From positions 1 to 64,000 of the forward strand of contig CALMSY010000025.1 in assembly GCA_937872475.1 (NCBI GenBank): DNA of 64,000 nt, read 5' to 3'. Every line of letters begins with the position of its first letter. Positions within the stretch are counted from its first letter, which is position 1. The notes beneath the pieces were generated by a model, which was not told the DNA's origin, did not search any database, and saw only the letters and a program-made list of their open reading frames with translations. Shown piece after piece: positions 24,704 to 33,578 of the stretch. Both the position numbers and the translations under genes were made by a program. The stretch is from 67-14 sp020438345. GTDB taxonomy: Bacteria > Actinomycetota > Thermoleophilia > Solirubrobacterales > 70-9.

Positions 24704-24810
24704 CTTTGAATCGAAAAGCCGCCGGGCGCCGAGCAAGTCAAGGTCGTCCGCTGCCGTGAGGCCGGGCGAAAGTAGAGTCTCAGGCAGTAGAGGAAAGGTT
24801 TGAAGCGAAA

Positions 24811-25836
24811 ATGATGATTGTGATGAAAGAAGCGGCGACCGAGGACGAAATCGCCCAGGTCGTGGAACGAGTTGAAAGCGTTGGCTGTTCGGCGCATATT
24901 TCCAAGGGAGAGCTGCTGACGGTAATCGGCGCGATCGGTGACCGTGGCAAGGTTGCGGACCTCGGTCTCGAAGGCGCGCCCGGAGTGGATCATCTCGCTC
25001 CGATTTCGAAGCCGTACAAACTTGCTTCGCGCGAACTGAAGAAAGGTGCCGACTCGATCCTCGAGATCGGCGGACGCAAGGTCGGCGGGACGAACTTCGC
25101 CCTGATGGCCGGCCCGTGCACGGTCGAGAACCGCGATCAGATGCTGGATTCCGCCGACGCCGTGGCCGCCGGCGGGGCGACCATGCTGCGGGGCGGTGCA
25201 TACAAACCCCGTACGTCTCCCTACAGCTTCCAGGGACTGGGCCGGGAAGGTTTGCGCCTGTTGGCCGAGGCCCGCGAGCGCACCGGTCTGCCGATCGTCA
25301 CCGAGCTGCTGGATTTGCGTGACATCGACGATGTCGTCGAGGTTGCAGACGTGATCCAGATCGGGGCTCGCAACATGCAGAACTACGCCCTGCTTTCCGA
25401 AGCCGGCAAATCCGGCAAGGCGGTTCTGCTCAAGCGAGGACTCTCCGCGACGATCGAGGAGTTGCTGATGGCTTCCGAATACATCCTCAAGGAAGGCAAC
25501 GAGAACGTGATGCTCTGTGAACGCGGCATCCGGACTTACGAAACCGCCTACCGGTTCACCCTCGACCTGCTGGCGGTGCCCGCCCTCAAGGAACAGACCC
25601 ATCTGCCGGTGATCATCGATCCGAGTCATGCTCCGGGCCGTCGCGACTGGGTTGAATCAATGTCACTGGCCGCTGCCGCTGCGGGAGCCGACGGAATCAT
25701 CATCGAGGTTCACAACGAACCCGAGAAGGCGATATGCGACGCCGCCCAGCAGATTCCGACCTCCGAGTTCCAGGATCTGGCCTTGAAGCTGGAGACGATT
25801 ACCGGCGTGGTCGGCAAGACCATTTCACGGGGCTGA
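24811..25836 (+). CDS. aroF: 3-deoxy-7-phosphoheptulonate (DAHP) synthase, type I-beta
   Basis: The enzyme condenses phosphoenolpyruvate and erythrose-4-phosphate, the first shikimate step. The 341-residue protein has an N-terminal ferredoxin-like regulatory domain (about 1-70), as in Thermotoga DAHP synthase, where it binds Tyr or Phe. The TIM barrel follows with LMAGPCTVENRDQM, GGAYKPRTSPYSFQG, QIGARNMQNYALL and VIIDPSHAPGRRDWV. ATG 24811 follows GAGGAAAGG. Probable double control: feedback inhibition through the N-terminal domain and leader-peptide attenuation upstream. Confidence 0.94.
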   Translation: MMIVMKEAATEDEIAQVVERVESVGCSAHISKGELLTVIGAIGDRGKVADLGLEGAPGVDHLAPISKPYKLASRELKKGADSILEIGGRKVGGTNFALMAGPCTVENRDQMLDSADAVAAGGATMLRGGAYKPRTSPYSFQGLGREGLRLLAEARERTGLPIVTELLDLRDIDDVVEVADVIQIGARNMQNYALLSEAGKSGKAVLLKRGLSATIEELLMASEYILKEGNENVMLCERGIRTYETAYRFTLDLLAVPALKEQTHLPVIIDPSHAPGRRDWVESMSLAAAAAGADGIIIEVHNEPEKAICDAAQQIPTSEFQDLALKLETITGVVGKTISRG

Positions 25837-25846
25837 AGGGTTCGAA

Positions 25847-26920
25847 ATGAAGTTGGCCGTCCTCGGAGTCGGGCTGATCGGAGGGTCGATCGGCCTCGCA
25901 GCCCGGCATCGGGGTCTGGCCGAGGTCACCGGCTGGGTCCGGAACCCGGACCGGGTCGATGACTGCCTGAAGGTCGGCGCGGTCGACCGGATGGCCGATT
26001 CGATTGATTCGGCCTGCTCGGAAGCTGACGTGGTGGTCTGCTGCGCGTCAGTCGGTCACCTGATCGAGATGGGCCGCAAGGCGCTCGAGGCGGCTCCAGC
26101 CGGATGTGTGATCACCGATGTCGGCTCGACCAAGCAGGAGCTGGTCGAGGCGCTGGGGTCCGACCCTCGCTTCATTGGCGGTCATCCGCTGGCCGGAGCA
26201 GAAACGGCGGGAGTGCTGAACGCTCGCGAAGACCTGTACGAAGGGGCCCGCTGGTACCTGACCCCGACCTCGGGTTCGGAAGGGGTGCTGCTCGACCGTC
26301 TGCAGAAGCTGGTCACGGGTCTCGGCGCGAAGCCAGTGGCGATTGAAGCGCGGGAGCATGACCAGGCAATGGCGGTGGTCAGTCACCTGCCCCATGTCTT
26401 TGCCAACCAGCTCGCTCTGCAGGGGAGACCGGGCACCGAGCGCCTCGGTGCCCTCGCTCCGAGCCTGCGGGACGGCACCCGTGTCGCCGGGTCGAACCCG
26501 GCGATCTGGGGTGAGATCTTCGCCACCAACCATGAAGCCGTGACCGGCGCCATCGACGAATCGATCAGGGGTCTTCGGCAGGCCCGGGAAATCATCGGTT
26601 CAGCAGATCCCGGCCGCATCGCCGCCTGGCAGTCGAAAGTGGGCGAGGATCGCGCGGCGTTGTCCGCGACCGAGTCCGAGGCCGGTGCCACCCACGAATT
26701 GCGCGTGCTGGTGCCGAATCAGCCTGGTGTGCTGGCCGAGCTCGCACTCGCCCTGGGGCGTGCCGGAGTCAACATCAGCGACATGTCACTCGACCCCGCT
26801 CCCGACATGAGCAGCGGTGCGATCTCGCTCTGGGTAGCCGGCCAGGATGAGGCCGACAAGGCTGAAGCCTGCATCGCCGGTCTCGGTCATTCCGTCACCC
26901 AGACCGAGAGTGCCCGATGA
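25847..26920 (+). CDS. tyrA: Prephenate dehydrogenase with ACT domain
   Basis: TyrA oxidatively decarboxylates prephenate to 4-hydroxyphenylpyruvate. The NAD-binding loop GVGLIGGSIGLAARHRG is near residues 7-23. VITDVGSTKQELVEAL and GGHPLAGAETAGV are catalytic-region motifs, and MAVVSHLPHVFANQLA follows. A C-terminal ACT domain starts at LRVLVPNQPGVLAELALALG, near residue 285, and probably mediates tyrosine inhibition. Length 357 residues. It is 10 bp from the DAHP synthase gene and overlaps aroA by 4 nt, so the three form an operon. Confidence 0.93.
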   Translation: MKLAVLGVGLIGGSIGLAARHRGLAEVTGWVRNPDRVDDCLKVGAVDRMADSIDSACSEADVVVCCASVGHLIEMGRKALEAAPAGCVITDVGSTKQELVEALGSDPRFIGGHPLAGAETAGVLNAREDLYEGARWYLTPTSGSEGVLLDRLQKLVTGLGAKPVAIEAREHDQAMAVVSHLPHVFANQLALQGRPGTERLGALAPSLRDGTRVAGSNPAIWGEIFATNHEAVTGAIDESIRGLRQAREIIGSADPGRIAAWQSKVGEDRAALSATESEAGATHELRVLVPNQPGVLAELALALGRAGVNISDMSLDPAPDMSSGAISLWVAGQDEADKAEACIAGLGHSVTQTESAR

Positions 26921-28245
26921 GTGGGCATGAAGTCGGGCTCGACGGTGGTGAAAGGGCAACGTTCCGACCTTCGGGGCCGCTACGCGGCAGCCTGACCCCA
27001 CCGGCCGACAAGTCGATATCTCATCGGGCGGCGATCATCGGTGCGATGGCGGATGGACCCACAAGGGTCACCAACTTCCTTGACTCGGATGACACGCGAT
27101 CCACGCTCGCCGCCGTGGCCAGGCTTGGAGCGATGGTCAATCCGGAGCCGCTCAACGGCATGCCCGACGAGTTCGTTATCGAAGGGGTGGGTCCGACCGG
27201 GCCACGCAGTTTCGACCGGATTGATGTCGGCAATGCCGGCACCTTGATGCGGCTGCTTCCCGGCTGGCTGGCCGGAGTCGAGGGCGGGCTCTGGCGGATG
27301 GACGGTGATGCCTCGATCCGGCAACGTCCGGTGGACCGGATCGCCCGGCCGCTTGCCGAGATGGGCGCGCAAATCGAGGTGACCGATGGTCGCTTTCCAC
27401 CGATCCGAATCGATGGAACCAGCCTGGAAGGAATCGCCTACGAGCTGCCGGTCGCCTCGGCCCAGGTCAAGTCCTGCATCCTGCTTGCCGGACTGGGCGC
27501 CAACGGCCCGACCACGGTGATCGAACCTGTGGCTACACGCGACCACACCGAGGTGATGCTCGCCGCTGCCGGCGCCGACATCGTCCGCGAACCGGGACGG
27601 GTGACTCTGGACCCCGGGCCCACTCTGAGCCTGGACGAGGTCGAGGTTCCATCCGATATCTCCTCGGCCGCTTTCTTCCTGGTTGCCGGTTCGATTGTCA
27701 AAGGCTCCGAGGTCGTCATTGACCGCTGCGGTGTCAACCCGACCAGGACCGGAATTATTGACATCCTGAGACGCATGGGTGCGGACATCGAGGTTGAACC
27801 GCAGACCGGGGCTGAGGGCGAGCCGATCGCCCGGATCACGGTCCGCCCCTCACCGCTCACCGGGACCAGGGTGGAGGGTGCCGAGATACCGCTGGCGATC
27901 GATGAGCTGCCCTTGGTCGCGCTGGCCGCATGTTTCGCCTCCGGCGAGACGGTGATAGCCGATGCCGAGGAACTGAAAGCCAAGGAATCAGACCGGATTG
28001 CTGTCGTGGTCGACGCACTCTCCGGGTTCGGGGCCGAGATCGAAGCCCTTGAAGACGGAATGCGAATCATCGGTTCGGGCGGAATCAGGGGCGGCGATGT
28101 CGATTCCCACGGTGATCACCGGATCGCGATGCTCGGCGCAATCGCCGGAATCGCCAGTGAGCAGGGGGTGACCGTTGAGAACATGGACGCCGCCGCGGTC
28201 AGCTATCCGACTTTTCAGCAGGATCTGAAACGACTGCTCGGCTAG
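26917..28245 (+). CDS. aroA: 5-enolpyruvylshikimate-3-phosphate synthase, class II-like
   Basis: EPSP synthase makes the chorismate precursor. The 442-residue protein has PPADKSISHRAAIIG near the N terminus, NAGTLMRLLPG, DGDASIRQRPVDRI, LPVASAQVKSCILLAG and HGDHRIAMLGAIA. RDHTE, SAQVK and NPTR match three of the four motifs described for class II, often glyphosate-tolerant enzymes; the fourth reads ADK instead of GDK. Glyphosate tolerance is inference. The ATG overlaps tyrA by 4 nt. Confidence 0.94.
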   Translation: MSGHEVGLDGGERATFRPSGPLRGSLTPPADKSISHRAAIIGAMADGPTRVTNFLDSDDTRSTLAAVARLGAMVNPEPLNGMPDEFVIEGVGPTGPRSFDRIDVGNAGTLMRLLPGWLAGVEGGLWRMDGDASIRQRPVDRIARPLAEMGAQIEVTDGRFPPIRIDGTSLEGIAYELPVASAQVKSCILLAGLGANGPTTVIEPVATRDHTEVMLAAAGADIVREPGRVTLDPGPTLSLDEVEVPSDISSAAFFLVAGSIVKGSEVVIDRCGVNPTRTGIIDILRRMGADIEVEPQTGAEGEPIARITVRPSPLTGTRVEGAEIPLAIDELPLVALAACFASGETVIADAEELKAKESDRIAVVVDALSGFGAEIEALEDGMRIIGSGGIRGGDVDSHGDHRIAMLGAIAGIASEQGVTVENMDAAAVSYPTFQQDLKRLLG

Positions 28246-28272
28246 CCGGGACGACCAGGCGGAGCGTCCCGG
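28246..28272. terminator. Bidirectional terminator between aroA and plsC-like gene
   Basis: CCGGGACG (28246-28253) and CGTCCCGG (28265-28272) form a perfect 8-bp stem with an 11-nt loop, filling the gap between two convergent stop codons. Confidence 0.65.
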
Positions 28273-28273
28273 T

Positions 28274-29347
28274 TCAGTCTGATTCGCCCCTCGCGGCGAG
28301 CTCCTCGCCGACCCAGTCATCGATCATCTGCCACTTCTCGTAAAGCCATTCGGTTCGAAGATCGTCACCCTCCGGAATCGTGGTGCCGTCATACCTCCAG
28401 AAGCGGATCTTTATCTCCCGGCCGACCAGGACCCCGGCCCACACATCCTTGACAGTGCGGAGTCCCTCGAAGCCGACGTGACCGCAGAAGACAATGTCGG
28501 TTCCTGCGGCAGCCTCGTCAAGAATCGCCAGCGGGCCACCGAGCCGGGGCGGCAGCAGGTGGTTGAGCCGGGCCGCCATCGGCCAGATCCCGGGTTGCCG
28601 CTCGGCGATTACCTCCTGGGCCCGGGCGATCTTGGCCGGGGTGGGTCGAGTCCCCTCCGGGTAGATCGCCATGATCTCGCCGGGGCTCATATCGTGAGTG
28701 AGAGCACGAACGGCGGCAATTTCGGTATCCGGGTCGAGCGATCCACGCTTGACGAAGACGGTGGGAATCCAGCGACCACCGATGTCGATCGGCGTCAAGG
28801 CCCGGATCTCCTCCTTGATCACGTAGCGGACCCCGATTCCCTGTGGATGCCCGATGAAGACATCGCCGATCAGGTTGTCGAGGATGCTGACATGGCGCGG
28901 CATGAGAATGTAGGCGCCGGGGGTGGTCACCTGCAGGTCTTCCAGCTCGAATTTGAGCCCGAAGAGAATCCGGATCGCGATCAGGTGGTTGCGGGCCCAG
29001 GCGATCCGAAGCGCGTAGATCCACCTCCGCCGGCGGATTGACCCCCTGCCCCAGGGGCCGCCTGTGAACGCGTAGATAAAAACCAGCTTGAGGTAAGCCT
29101 TCATCTCCCCGAAGAGGAACCACCAGATCGCCGGGATCATGCGGATCGTGACGAACGGCCTGCGATTCCGGACCCAGAGAACCGAATCGACCAGCAAAGC
29201 AATCAGCATCAGGAGCGGGGAGAGGACGGTCAGAAGCAGGAAGCCAAAGATCTCTGCGGCCATCCCGACCGTTCGGCGCTTTATGCGTGGGCCGAGCGGA
29301 CCGTCATCAGGGAAGAGTGGTCCCCGGCCGGGGGTCTGGACGCGCAT
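28274..29347 (-). CDS. 1-acylglycerol-3-phosphate O-acyltransferase family protein (PlsC-like)
   Basis: This membrane-associated acyltransferase belongs to the PlsC family of phospholipid synthesis. The start is ATG 29347 (MRVQTPGRGPLFPDDG), giving 357 residues, long for PlsC. Hydrophobic segments near the N terminus (AAEIFGFLLLTVLSPLLMLIA) precede the HX4D catalytic motif PRHVSILDNLI. YPEGTRPTPAKI is the substrate motif. Its exact acyl acceptor cannot be told. A -10 box lies 6 nt upstream, so it is probably leaderless. It is divergent from cmk. Confidence 0.85.
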   Translation of the reverse strand: MRVQTPGRGPLFPDDGPLGPRIKRRTVGMAAEIFGFLLLTVLSPLLMLIALLVDSVLWVRNRRPFVTIRMIPAIWWFLFGEMKAYLKLVFIYAFTGGPWGRGSIRRRRWIYALRIAWARNHLIAIRILFGLKFELEDLQVTTPGAYILMPRHVSILDNLIGDVFIGHPQGIGVRYVIKEEIRALTPIDIGGRWIPTVFVKRGSLDPDTEIAAVRALTHDMSPGEIMAIYPEGTRPTPAKIARAQEVIAERQPGIWPMAARLNHLLPPRLGGPLAILDEAAAGTDIVFCGHVGFEGLRTVKDVWAGVLVGREIKIRFWRYDGTTIPEGDDLRTEWLYEKWQMIDDWVGEELAARGESD

Positions 29348-29353
29348 CGCCTG

Positions 29354-29359
29354 ATCGTA
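29354..29359 (-). promoter_or_regulatory. -10 box TACGAT for leaderless plsC-like gene
   Basis: On the minus strand GAATACGAT ends 6 nt before the ATG. The same GAATACGAT precedes the methyltransferase gene at 59269-59274. Confidence 0.55.
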
Positions 29360-29415
29360 TTCGGGCCGGGCTTTCCTCTGCTTGCTGCGAGGTTCCCGGT
29401 CCGGCGCCGGAACCG

Positions 29416-29421
29416 TAGGAT
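29416..29421 (+). promoter_or_regulatory. -10 box TAGGAT before a micro-ORF and cmk
   Basis: TAGGAT ends 9 nt before GTG 29431, which opens a 7-codon ORF coupled to cmk. Confidence 0.4.
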
Positions 29422-29430
29422 TGAGGTCCT

Positions 29431-29454
29431 GTGATTGGCGCAATGACATGGTGA
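29431..29454 (+). CDS. Putative 7-residue ORF coupled to cmk
   Basis: GTG 29431 reads MIGAMTW and stops at TGA 29452-29454, inside the cmk start region ATGGTGATC (29448-29456). The layout mirrors the micro-ORF before rluB: a -10 box just upstream and a stop overlapping the next start. No ribosome-binding site for cmk is visible, so re-initiation after this ORF is plausible. Confidence 0.35.
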   Translation: MIGAMTW

Positions 29455-30086
29455 TCGCGATTGACGGACCGGCCGGGGCCGGCAAATCCACGGTTGCCCG
29501 CGGACTGGCCCGCGAGCTCGGTTTCACCTACCTTGACTCCGGGGCGATGTATCGCTGCGTTGCGTTCACATGCCTTGACTGGGGTGCGGACCCGACCTCA
29601 TCAGGAGAAGCGACTTCAACTGCGGAGTCGATCGAGATCGGCTTCGAAGATGGCGAAGTGCTGATCGATGGAGTGCCGGTAACCGGGGAGATCCGCACGC
29701 CCGAGGTCACCGAAGCGGCTTCACTCGTTTCGGTTCATCCTGGAGTCCGGGCAGCGATGGTCGCCGAGCAGCAGCGTCTGATCGCCACCGGTCCTTACGT
29801 GACCGAGGGCCGTGACATCGGCACCGTGGTCGCTCCCGACTCACCCTTGAAGATCTTTCTGACCGCCTCGCCGGAGGCGCGGGCCGAACGCCGCGCGGCG
29901 GAAACCGGGGCGGATGTAGCGGCGGTGAAGAGCGCACAGGACGAGCGTGACCGCCGCGATTCCGAACGTGAGCACGGTGCCCTTTACGCGGCCGGGGATG
30001 CGGTAACGATCGACAGCACCGGGTTGACCGCCGAAGAGGTGGTTTCCAGAATCGCCGGCCTGGCACGGGAGCGGGGCCTGGCCTGA
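29448..30086 (+). CDS. cmk: Cytidylate kinase
   Basis: Cmk phosphorylates CMP and dCMP. The P-loop IAIDGPAGAGKSTVARGLA is at residues 3-21 from ATG 29448, and GTG 29451 is equally possible. LGFTYLDSGAMYRCVAF, EGRDIGTVV and FLTASPEARAERRAAE (lid) are family motifs. The length of 212 residues is slightly short. Its stop shares a base with the der ATG. The rluB-cmk-der order is common in Actinobacteria, here interrupted by the aromatic genes. Confidence 0.94.
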   Translation: MVIAIDGPAGAGKSTVARGLARELGFTYLDSGAMYRCVAFTCLDWGADPTSSGEATSTAESIEIGFEDGEVLIDGVPVTGEIRTPEVTEAASLVSVHPGVRAAMVAEQQRLIATGPYVTEGRDIGTVVAPDSPLKIFLTASPEARAERRAAETGADVAAVKSAQDERDRRDSEREHGALYAAGDAVTIDSTGLTAEEVVSRIAGLARERGLA

Positions 30087-31429
30087 TGGAAGCTTCGAAC
30101 GGGTCGGCGGCAACGTCCTCGGCGGTGCCGACCGTTGCGATCGTCGGGTTTCCGAACGTCGGCAAATCCACCCTGGTCAACCGGCTGGCTGGTGGCCGCG
30201 AGGCTGTGGTCCATTCGGAAGCCGGGGTGACCCGGGACCGCAAGCGGGTGCGTTGTGAATGGAACGGCCGTGAATTCGACCTGCTTGACACTGGCGGGAT
30301 CGACCTCGACGACGAAACCGAAATGGCGGCTGATATCCAGCGGCAGGCGCGGCTCGGCATGGCTGAAGCAGATGTGATCGTGCTGGTGGTCAATGGGCAG
30401 GCCGGACTTCGCACCGGAGATGACGACCTAGCCCGGGAACTTCGCTCCTCTCCGGTCCCGGTGATCGTCGCCGTAAACAAATCCGATCGTCCGGACGACG
30501 CGTTTGCCGCGACGGAGTTCTACGCGCTGGGGCTGGGTGACCCGACCGCTGTTTCAGCGACTCACGGAATCGGTACCGGCGATCTTCTTGACCGGATCAC
30601 CGGGGAGCTTGGCGACAAACCTGCCCGGGTCCACGATTCAGATGCGGTGCGTATCGCTCTGATCGGCCGGCCAAACGTCGGCAAGTCATCTCTTGTCAAC
30701 CGCATCCTTGGCGATGACCGGGTTATCGTTTCCGAAGTTGCCGGAACTACCCGGGATGCGATCGATACCCCGATCGAGGTGGACGGACGCCAGGTGATTC
30801 TGGTTGACACCGCAGGTCTACGGCGCAAATCAAAGGTGGCCGGCTCGGTTGACCACTACGCCCAGCTCCGTTCAGAGCGGGCGATCGAAAGGGCAGACGT
30901 CGCGATCATCGTCTGTGACGCGAATGAAGGCGTTCGCTCCGAAGACCTGAAGGTCGGGGAAGTGGCGATGAAAGCGGGCTGCGCCACGATGATCGTGATG
31001 AACAAGTGGGACATCACCGAGACGGATATCGACGACACCCGCGCCCGGGTTGCACGCAAGCTTCGGCTTCGACCGGAAGTTGTGACCTGCTCGGCCCTCT
31101 CTGGTCGAAACGTCGCCGGACTGATTTCCCGGGCGGTCGCGTTGGCTGACCGGGCCGCCCAGAGGATCCCGACCCCACAGCTCAACCGCTTCATTTCCGA
31201 GGTCGTCACGACCACCCCGCCACCTTCACGTCGCGGTCGCCGGCTGAAGCTTCTGTACGGGGCCCAGACCGAAGTCTCACCACCCCGTTTCGCGATTCAG
31301 GTGAACGATCGCCGGCTAATTTTCCGGGACTGGGCGTATCACCTCGAGAACCGGCTCAGAGAGCAGTGGGGTCTTGACGGGGTGCCCCTCGTCATCGACT
31401 ACATTCCGCGCAAGGGCCGGGATGACTAG
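30086..31429 (+). CDS. der: Ribosome biogenesis GTPase Der (EngA)
   Basis: Der is a double-GTPase that acts in 50S subunit assembly. The first G domain has GFPNVGKSTLVNRL, DTGGIDL and NKSD. The second has GRPNVGKSSLVNRIL, DTAGLRRK and NKWD. A C-terminal KH-like domain ends LVIDYIPRKGRDD. The length of 447 residues is typical. It is translationally coupled to cmk through TGATG. A 78-bp gap precedes metK. Confidence 0.96.
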   Translation: MEASNGSAATSSAVPTVAIVGFPNVGKSTLVNRLAGGREAVVHSEAGVTRDRKRVRCEWNGREFDLLDTGGIDLDDETEMAADIQRQARLGMAEADVIVLVVNGQAGLRTGDDDLARELRSSPVPVIVAVNKSDRPDDAFAATEFYALGLGDPTAVSATHGIGTGDLLDRITGELGDKPARVHDSDAVRIALIGRPNVGKSSLVNRILGDDRVIVSEVAGTTRDAIDTPIEVDGRQVILVDTAGLRRKSKVAGSVDHYAQLRSERAIERADVAIIVCDANEGVRSEDLKVGEVAMKAGCATMIVMNKWDITETDIDDTRARVARKLRLRPEVVTCSALSGRNVAGLISRAVALADRAAQRIPTPQLNRFISEVVTTTPPPSRRGRRLKLLYGAQTEVSPPRFAIQVNDRRLIFRDWAYHLENRLREQWGLDGVPLVIDYIPRKGRDD

Positions 31430-31507
31430 GCTTTCTGATCAGATTTCAAGTATTCAAGTTAATTTCACGATCAGTCCGTCAGCAGCACACAAGGAGAAAC
31501 TTCCCGA

Positions 31508-32737
31508 ATGACCCAGTTGAAGCTTGCCGAAGGTGAACACCTTTTCACCTCGGAGTCCGTCACCGAAGGCCATCCCGACAAGATCGCCGATCAGATTTCG
31601 GATTCTGTGCTTGATGCCTGCCTCAGCCAGGACCCAAACTCGCGGGTTGCCTGTGAGACGCTGGTCAATACGGGAATGGCGGTCATTTCCGGCGAGCTCT
31701 CCACTTCCGCCCAGATCGACATCACCGACCTGGTCCGCCAGACAGTCTGCGAAATTGGCTACGACAAGGGCGAGTACGGCTACGACGGAAACAACATCTC
31801 CGTGCTTGTTTCGATGGACAAGCAGTCCCCCGACATCGCCCAGGGCGTCGACACCGGCATAGAGACCCGCACAGGCGGTTCCTCTGATCAGTTCGACCTC
31901 GACGGGGCCGGTGACCAGGGCATGATGTTCGGCTACGCCACCAACGAAACCGAAGCCCTGATGCCGATGCCGATCCAGATCGCTCACCGGCTCTCGGAAA
32001 GGCTATCTCTGGTCCGCAAGGACGGAACTCTTCCTTACCTGCGCCCCGACGGCAAGACCCAGGTCACGATCCGGTATGCGGACGGCAGGCCGGTCGCGGT
32101 CGAACAGGTGCTGATTTCGACCCAGCACGCACCGGATATCGACAATGAAGAAACAATCCGTCCGGATCTCTGGGAAAACGTGATCCGGCCGGTTCTGGCC
32201 GAGGAATACGCGGATCTGCTCGACGAGAATGCCCTCTACGAGTCACTTCTGATCAATCCGACCGGAATCTTTGTGATCGGTGGTCCGGTCGGTGATGCCG
32301 GACTGACCGGCCGCAAGATCATCGTCGACACCTACGGTGGCGCGGCCCGCCACGGTGGCGGTGCCTTCTCCGGCAAGGATCCGTCGAAGGTTGACCGTTC
32401 GGCCGCCTACGCAGCCCGCTATGCGGCCAAGAATGTGGTCGCATCCGGTCTCGCCGATCGCTGTGAAGTCCAGGTCGCGTACGCGATCGGTGTCGCGCGT
32501 CCGGTTTCGATCATGGCCCAGACCTTCGGTACCGGCAAAAAGAGCGACTGGGAGATCTCCGAGCTCGTCGCCGGGAACTTCGATCTCAGGCCCGGCGCCT
32601 TCCGCCAGTACCTCGACCTGCACCGTCCCATTTACAAGGACACCGCAGCCTACGGTCACTTCGGCCGCTCTAACGAGAACTTCACCTGGGAACGCACCGA
32701 CCGAGCCGAACAGCTCAAGGAAGCCGCCGGGATCTGA
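31508..32737 (+). CDS. metK: S-adenosylmethionine synthase
   Basis: MetK makes S-adenosylmethionine from methionine and ATP. FTSESVTEGHPDKIADQISD is at the N terminus, GAGDQGMMFGYATNET in the middle and GGGAFSGKDPSKVDRSAAY near residue 282. Length 409 residues. AAGGAG at 31491-31496 precedes ATG 31508 by 11 nt, so unlike many genes here it has a conventional leader. A possible -10 box TAATTT lies at 31460-31465. The leader is too short for common SAM riboswitches. Confidence 0.97.
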   Translation: MTQLKLAEGEHLFTSESVTEGHPDKIADQISDSVLDACLSQDPNSRVACETLVNTGMAVISGELSTSAQIDITDLVRQTVCEIGYDKGEYGYDGNNISVLVSMDKQSPDIAQGVDTGIETRTGGSSDQFDLDGAGDQGMMFGYATNETEALMPMPIQIAHRLSERLSLVRKDGTLPYLRPDGKTQVTIRYADGRPVAVEQVLISTQHAPDIDNEETIRPDLWENVIRPVLAEEYADLLDENALYESLLINPTGIFVIGGPVGDAGLTGRKIIVDTYGGAARHGGGAFSGKDPSKVDRSAAYAARYAAKNVVASGLADRCEVQVAYAIGVARPVSIMAQTFGTGKKSDWEISELVAGNFDLRPGAFRQYLDLHRPIYKDTAAYGHFGRSNENFTWERTDRAEQLKEAAGI

Positions 32738-32760
32738 CCCCGGCCTCAGGCCAGCATCAG

Positions 32761-32799
32761 GCGAGAGTCCATCGGCGGTAGATGCTGATGAACTCTCGC
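32761..32799. terminator. Inverted repeat between metK and the HAD gene
   Basis: GCGAGAGT (32761-32768) is complementary to ACTCTCGC (32792-32799). A second small hairpin GCGGG-aag-CCCGC lies at 32840-32852. Both are between convergent stop codons and may terminate metK and the tkt operon. Confidence 0.4.
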
Positions 32800-32861
32800 T
32801 TGAAATCCGGGCATGGACCTTCGGGATCTGGCCCGGGCAGCGGGAAGCCCGCGTGGTCTTG

Positions 32862-33578
32862 CTAAACCGGGAAGCCTGACTCGACCGTTGGCAGAGCCCA
32901 TTCAGGGCCTGTCGCCTTCAGGGTTTCGAGATCGAAGAGTCCGGTGGCGACGCTGACGATGCGAATCCCGGCTTCATGCGCCGCCGTCACGTCGCGGGGA
33001 GTGTCACCGACCGCGATGAAATCATCCTTGGAAAGGAATTGGGGTTCGCCGTTCGGGTAACTGCCCGTGGCTGCGGCGACGATGCCGCGCTTGACGGCGC
33101 CCAGGGTCAATTCGGTCCGGTCAGCGGAATCCGAGCCGTAGCCACCGAACGCAAAAAAGCGGTTGAGGTCTCCACGATCGAGTTTGATCTTCGCGGCCGG
33201 TTCGATGTTCCCGGTGGTCATGCCGATGGGGAAGCCGGCCTCCGCGAGGCGTTCGAGCAATTCCAGGATTCCAGGTTCGATCCTGTATCCCTCAGAGGCA
33301 GCCACAGCTTCGGGCAGTTCTCTCAGGTAGACCGGGGTCAACTGGTCTACATCTTCCGGGGTCGGCTCCCGGTCCAGGACGGTTCGAAGGGCGGCCAAGG
33401 CGACATCGTGGTCGGTCATGCCTGATTCAGTCACCCTCGCGATGTCAACCGACTTGCCGAAAACTTCCTGAAACGCTCTGTCCCAGGCGACTCCGCCAGC
33501 GCCGCCGGTCGTCAGGAGTGTGCCGTCGACATCGAAAATGACCGATCTGATCGGGGCATCAGCCGGAACGGGACTCAC
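32862..33578 (-). CDS. HAD-superfamily hydrolase
   Basis: This is a haloacid-dehalogenase-type phosphatase of 238 residues. Motif I is FDVDGTLLTTGG, motif II GMTTGNIE and motif IV VGDTPRDVTAAHEAG. The cap is helical, as in phosphoglycolate phosphatase and beta-phosphoglucomutase subfamilies. Substrate unknown. The GTG start overlaps the pgi stop by 4 nt, so it is the last gene of the tkt-pgi operon and may act on a sugar phosphate. Confidence 0.88.
   Translation of the reverse strand: MSPVPADAPIRSVIFDVDGTLLTTGGAGGVAWDRAFQEVFGKSVDIARVTESGMTDHDVALAALRTVLDREPTPEDVDQLTPVYLRELPEAVAASEGYRIEPGILELLERLAEAGFPIGMTTGNIEPAAKIKLDRGDLNRFFAFGGYGSDSADRTELTLGAVKRGIVAAATGSYPNGEPQFLSKDDFIAVGDTPRDVTAAHEAGIRIVSVATGLFDLETLKATGPEWALPTVESGFPV

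Noticed and set aside
31430..31507. SAM riboswitch before metK
   Set aside because: The 78-bp gap is too short for the common SAM-I class and I could not identify a smaller class by eye.
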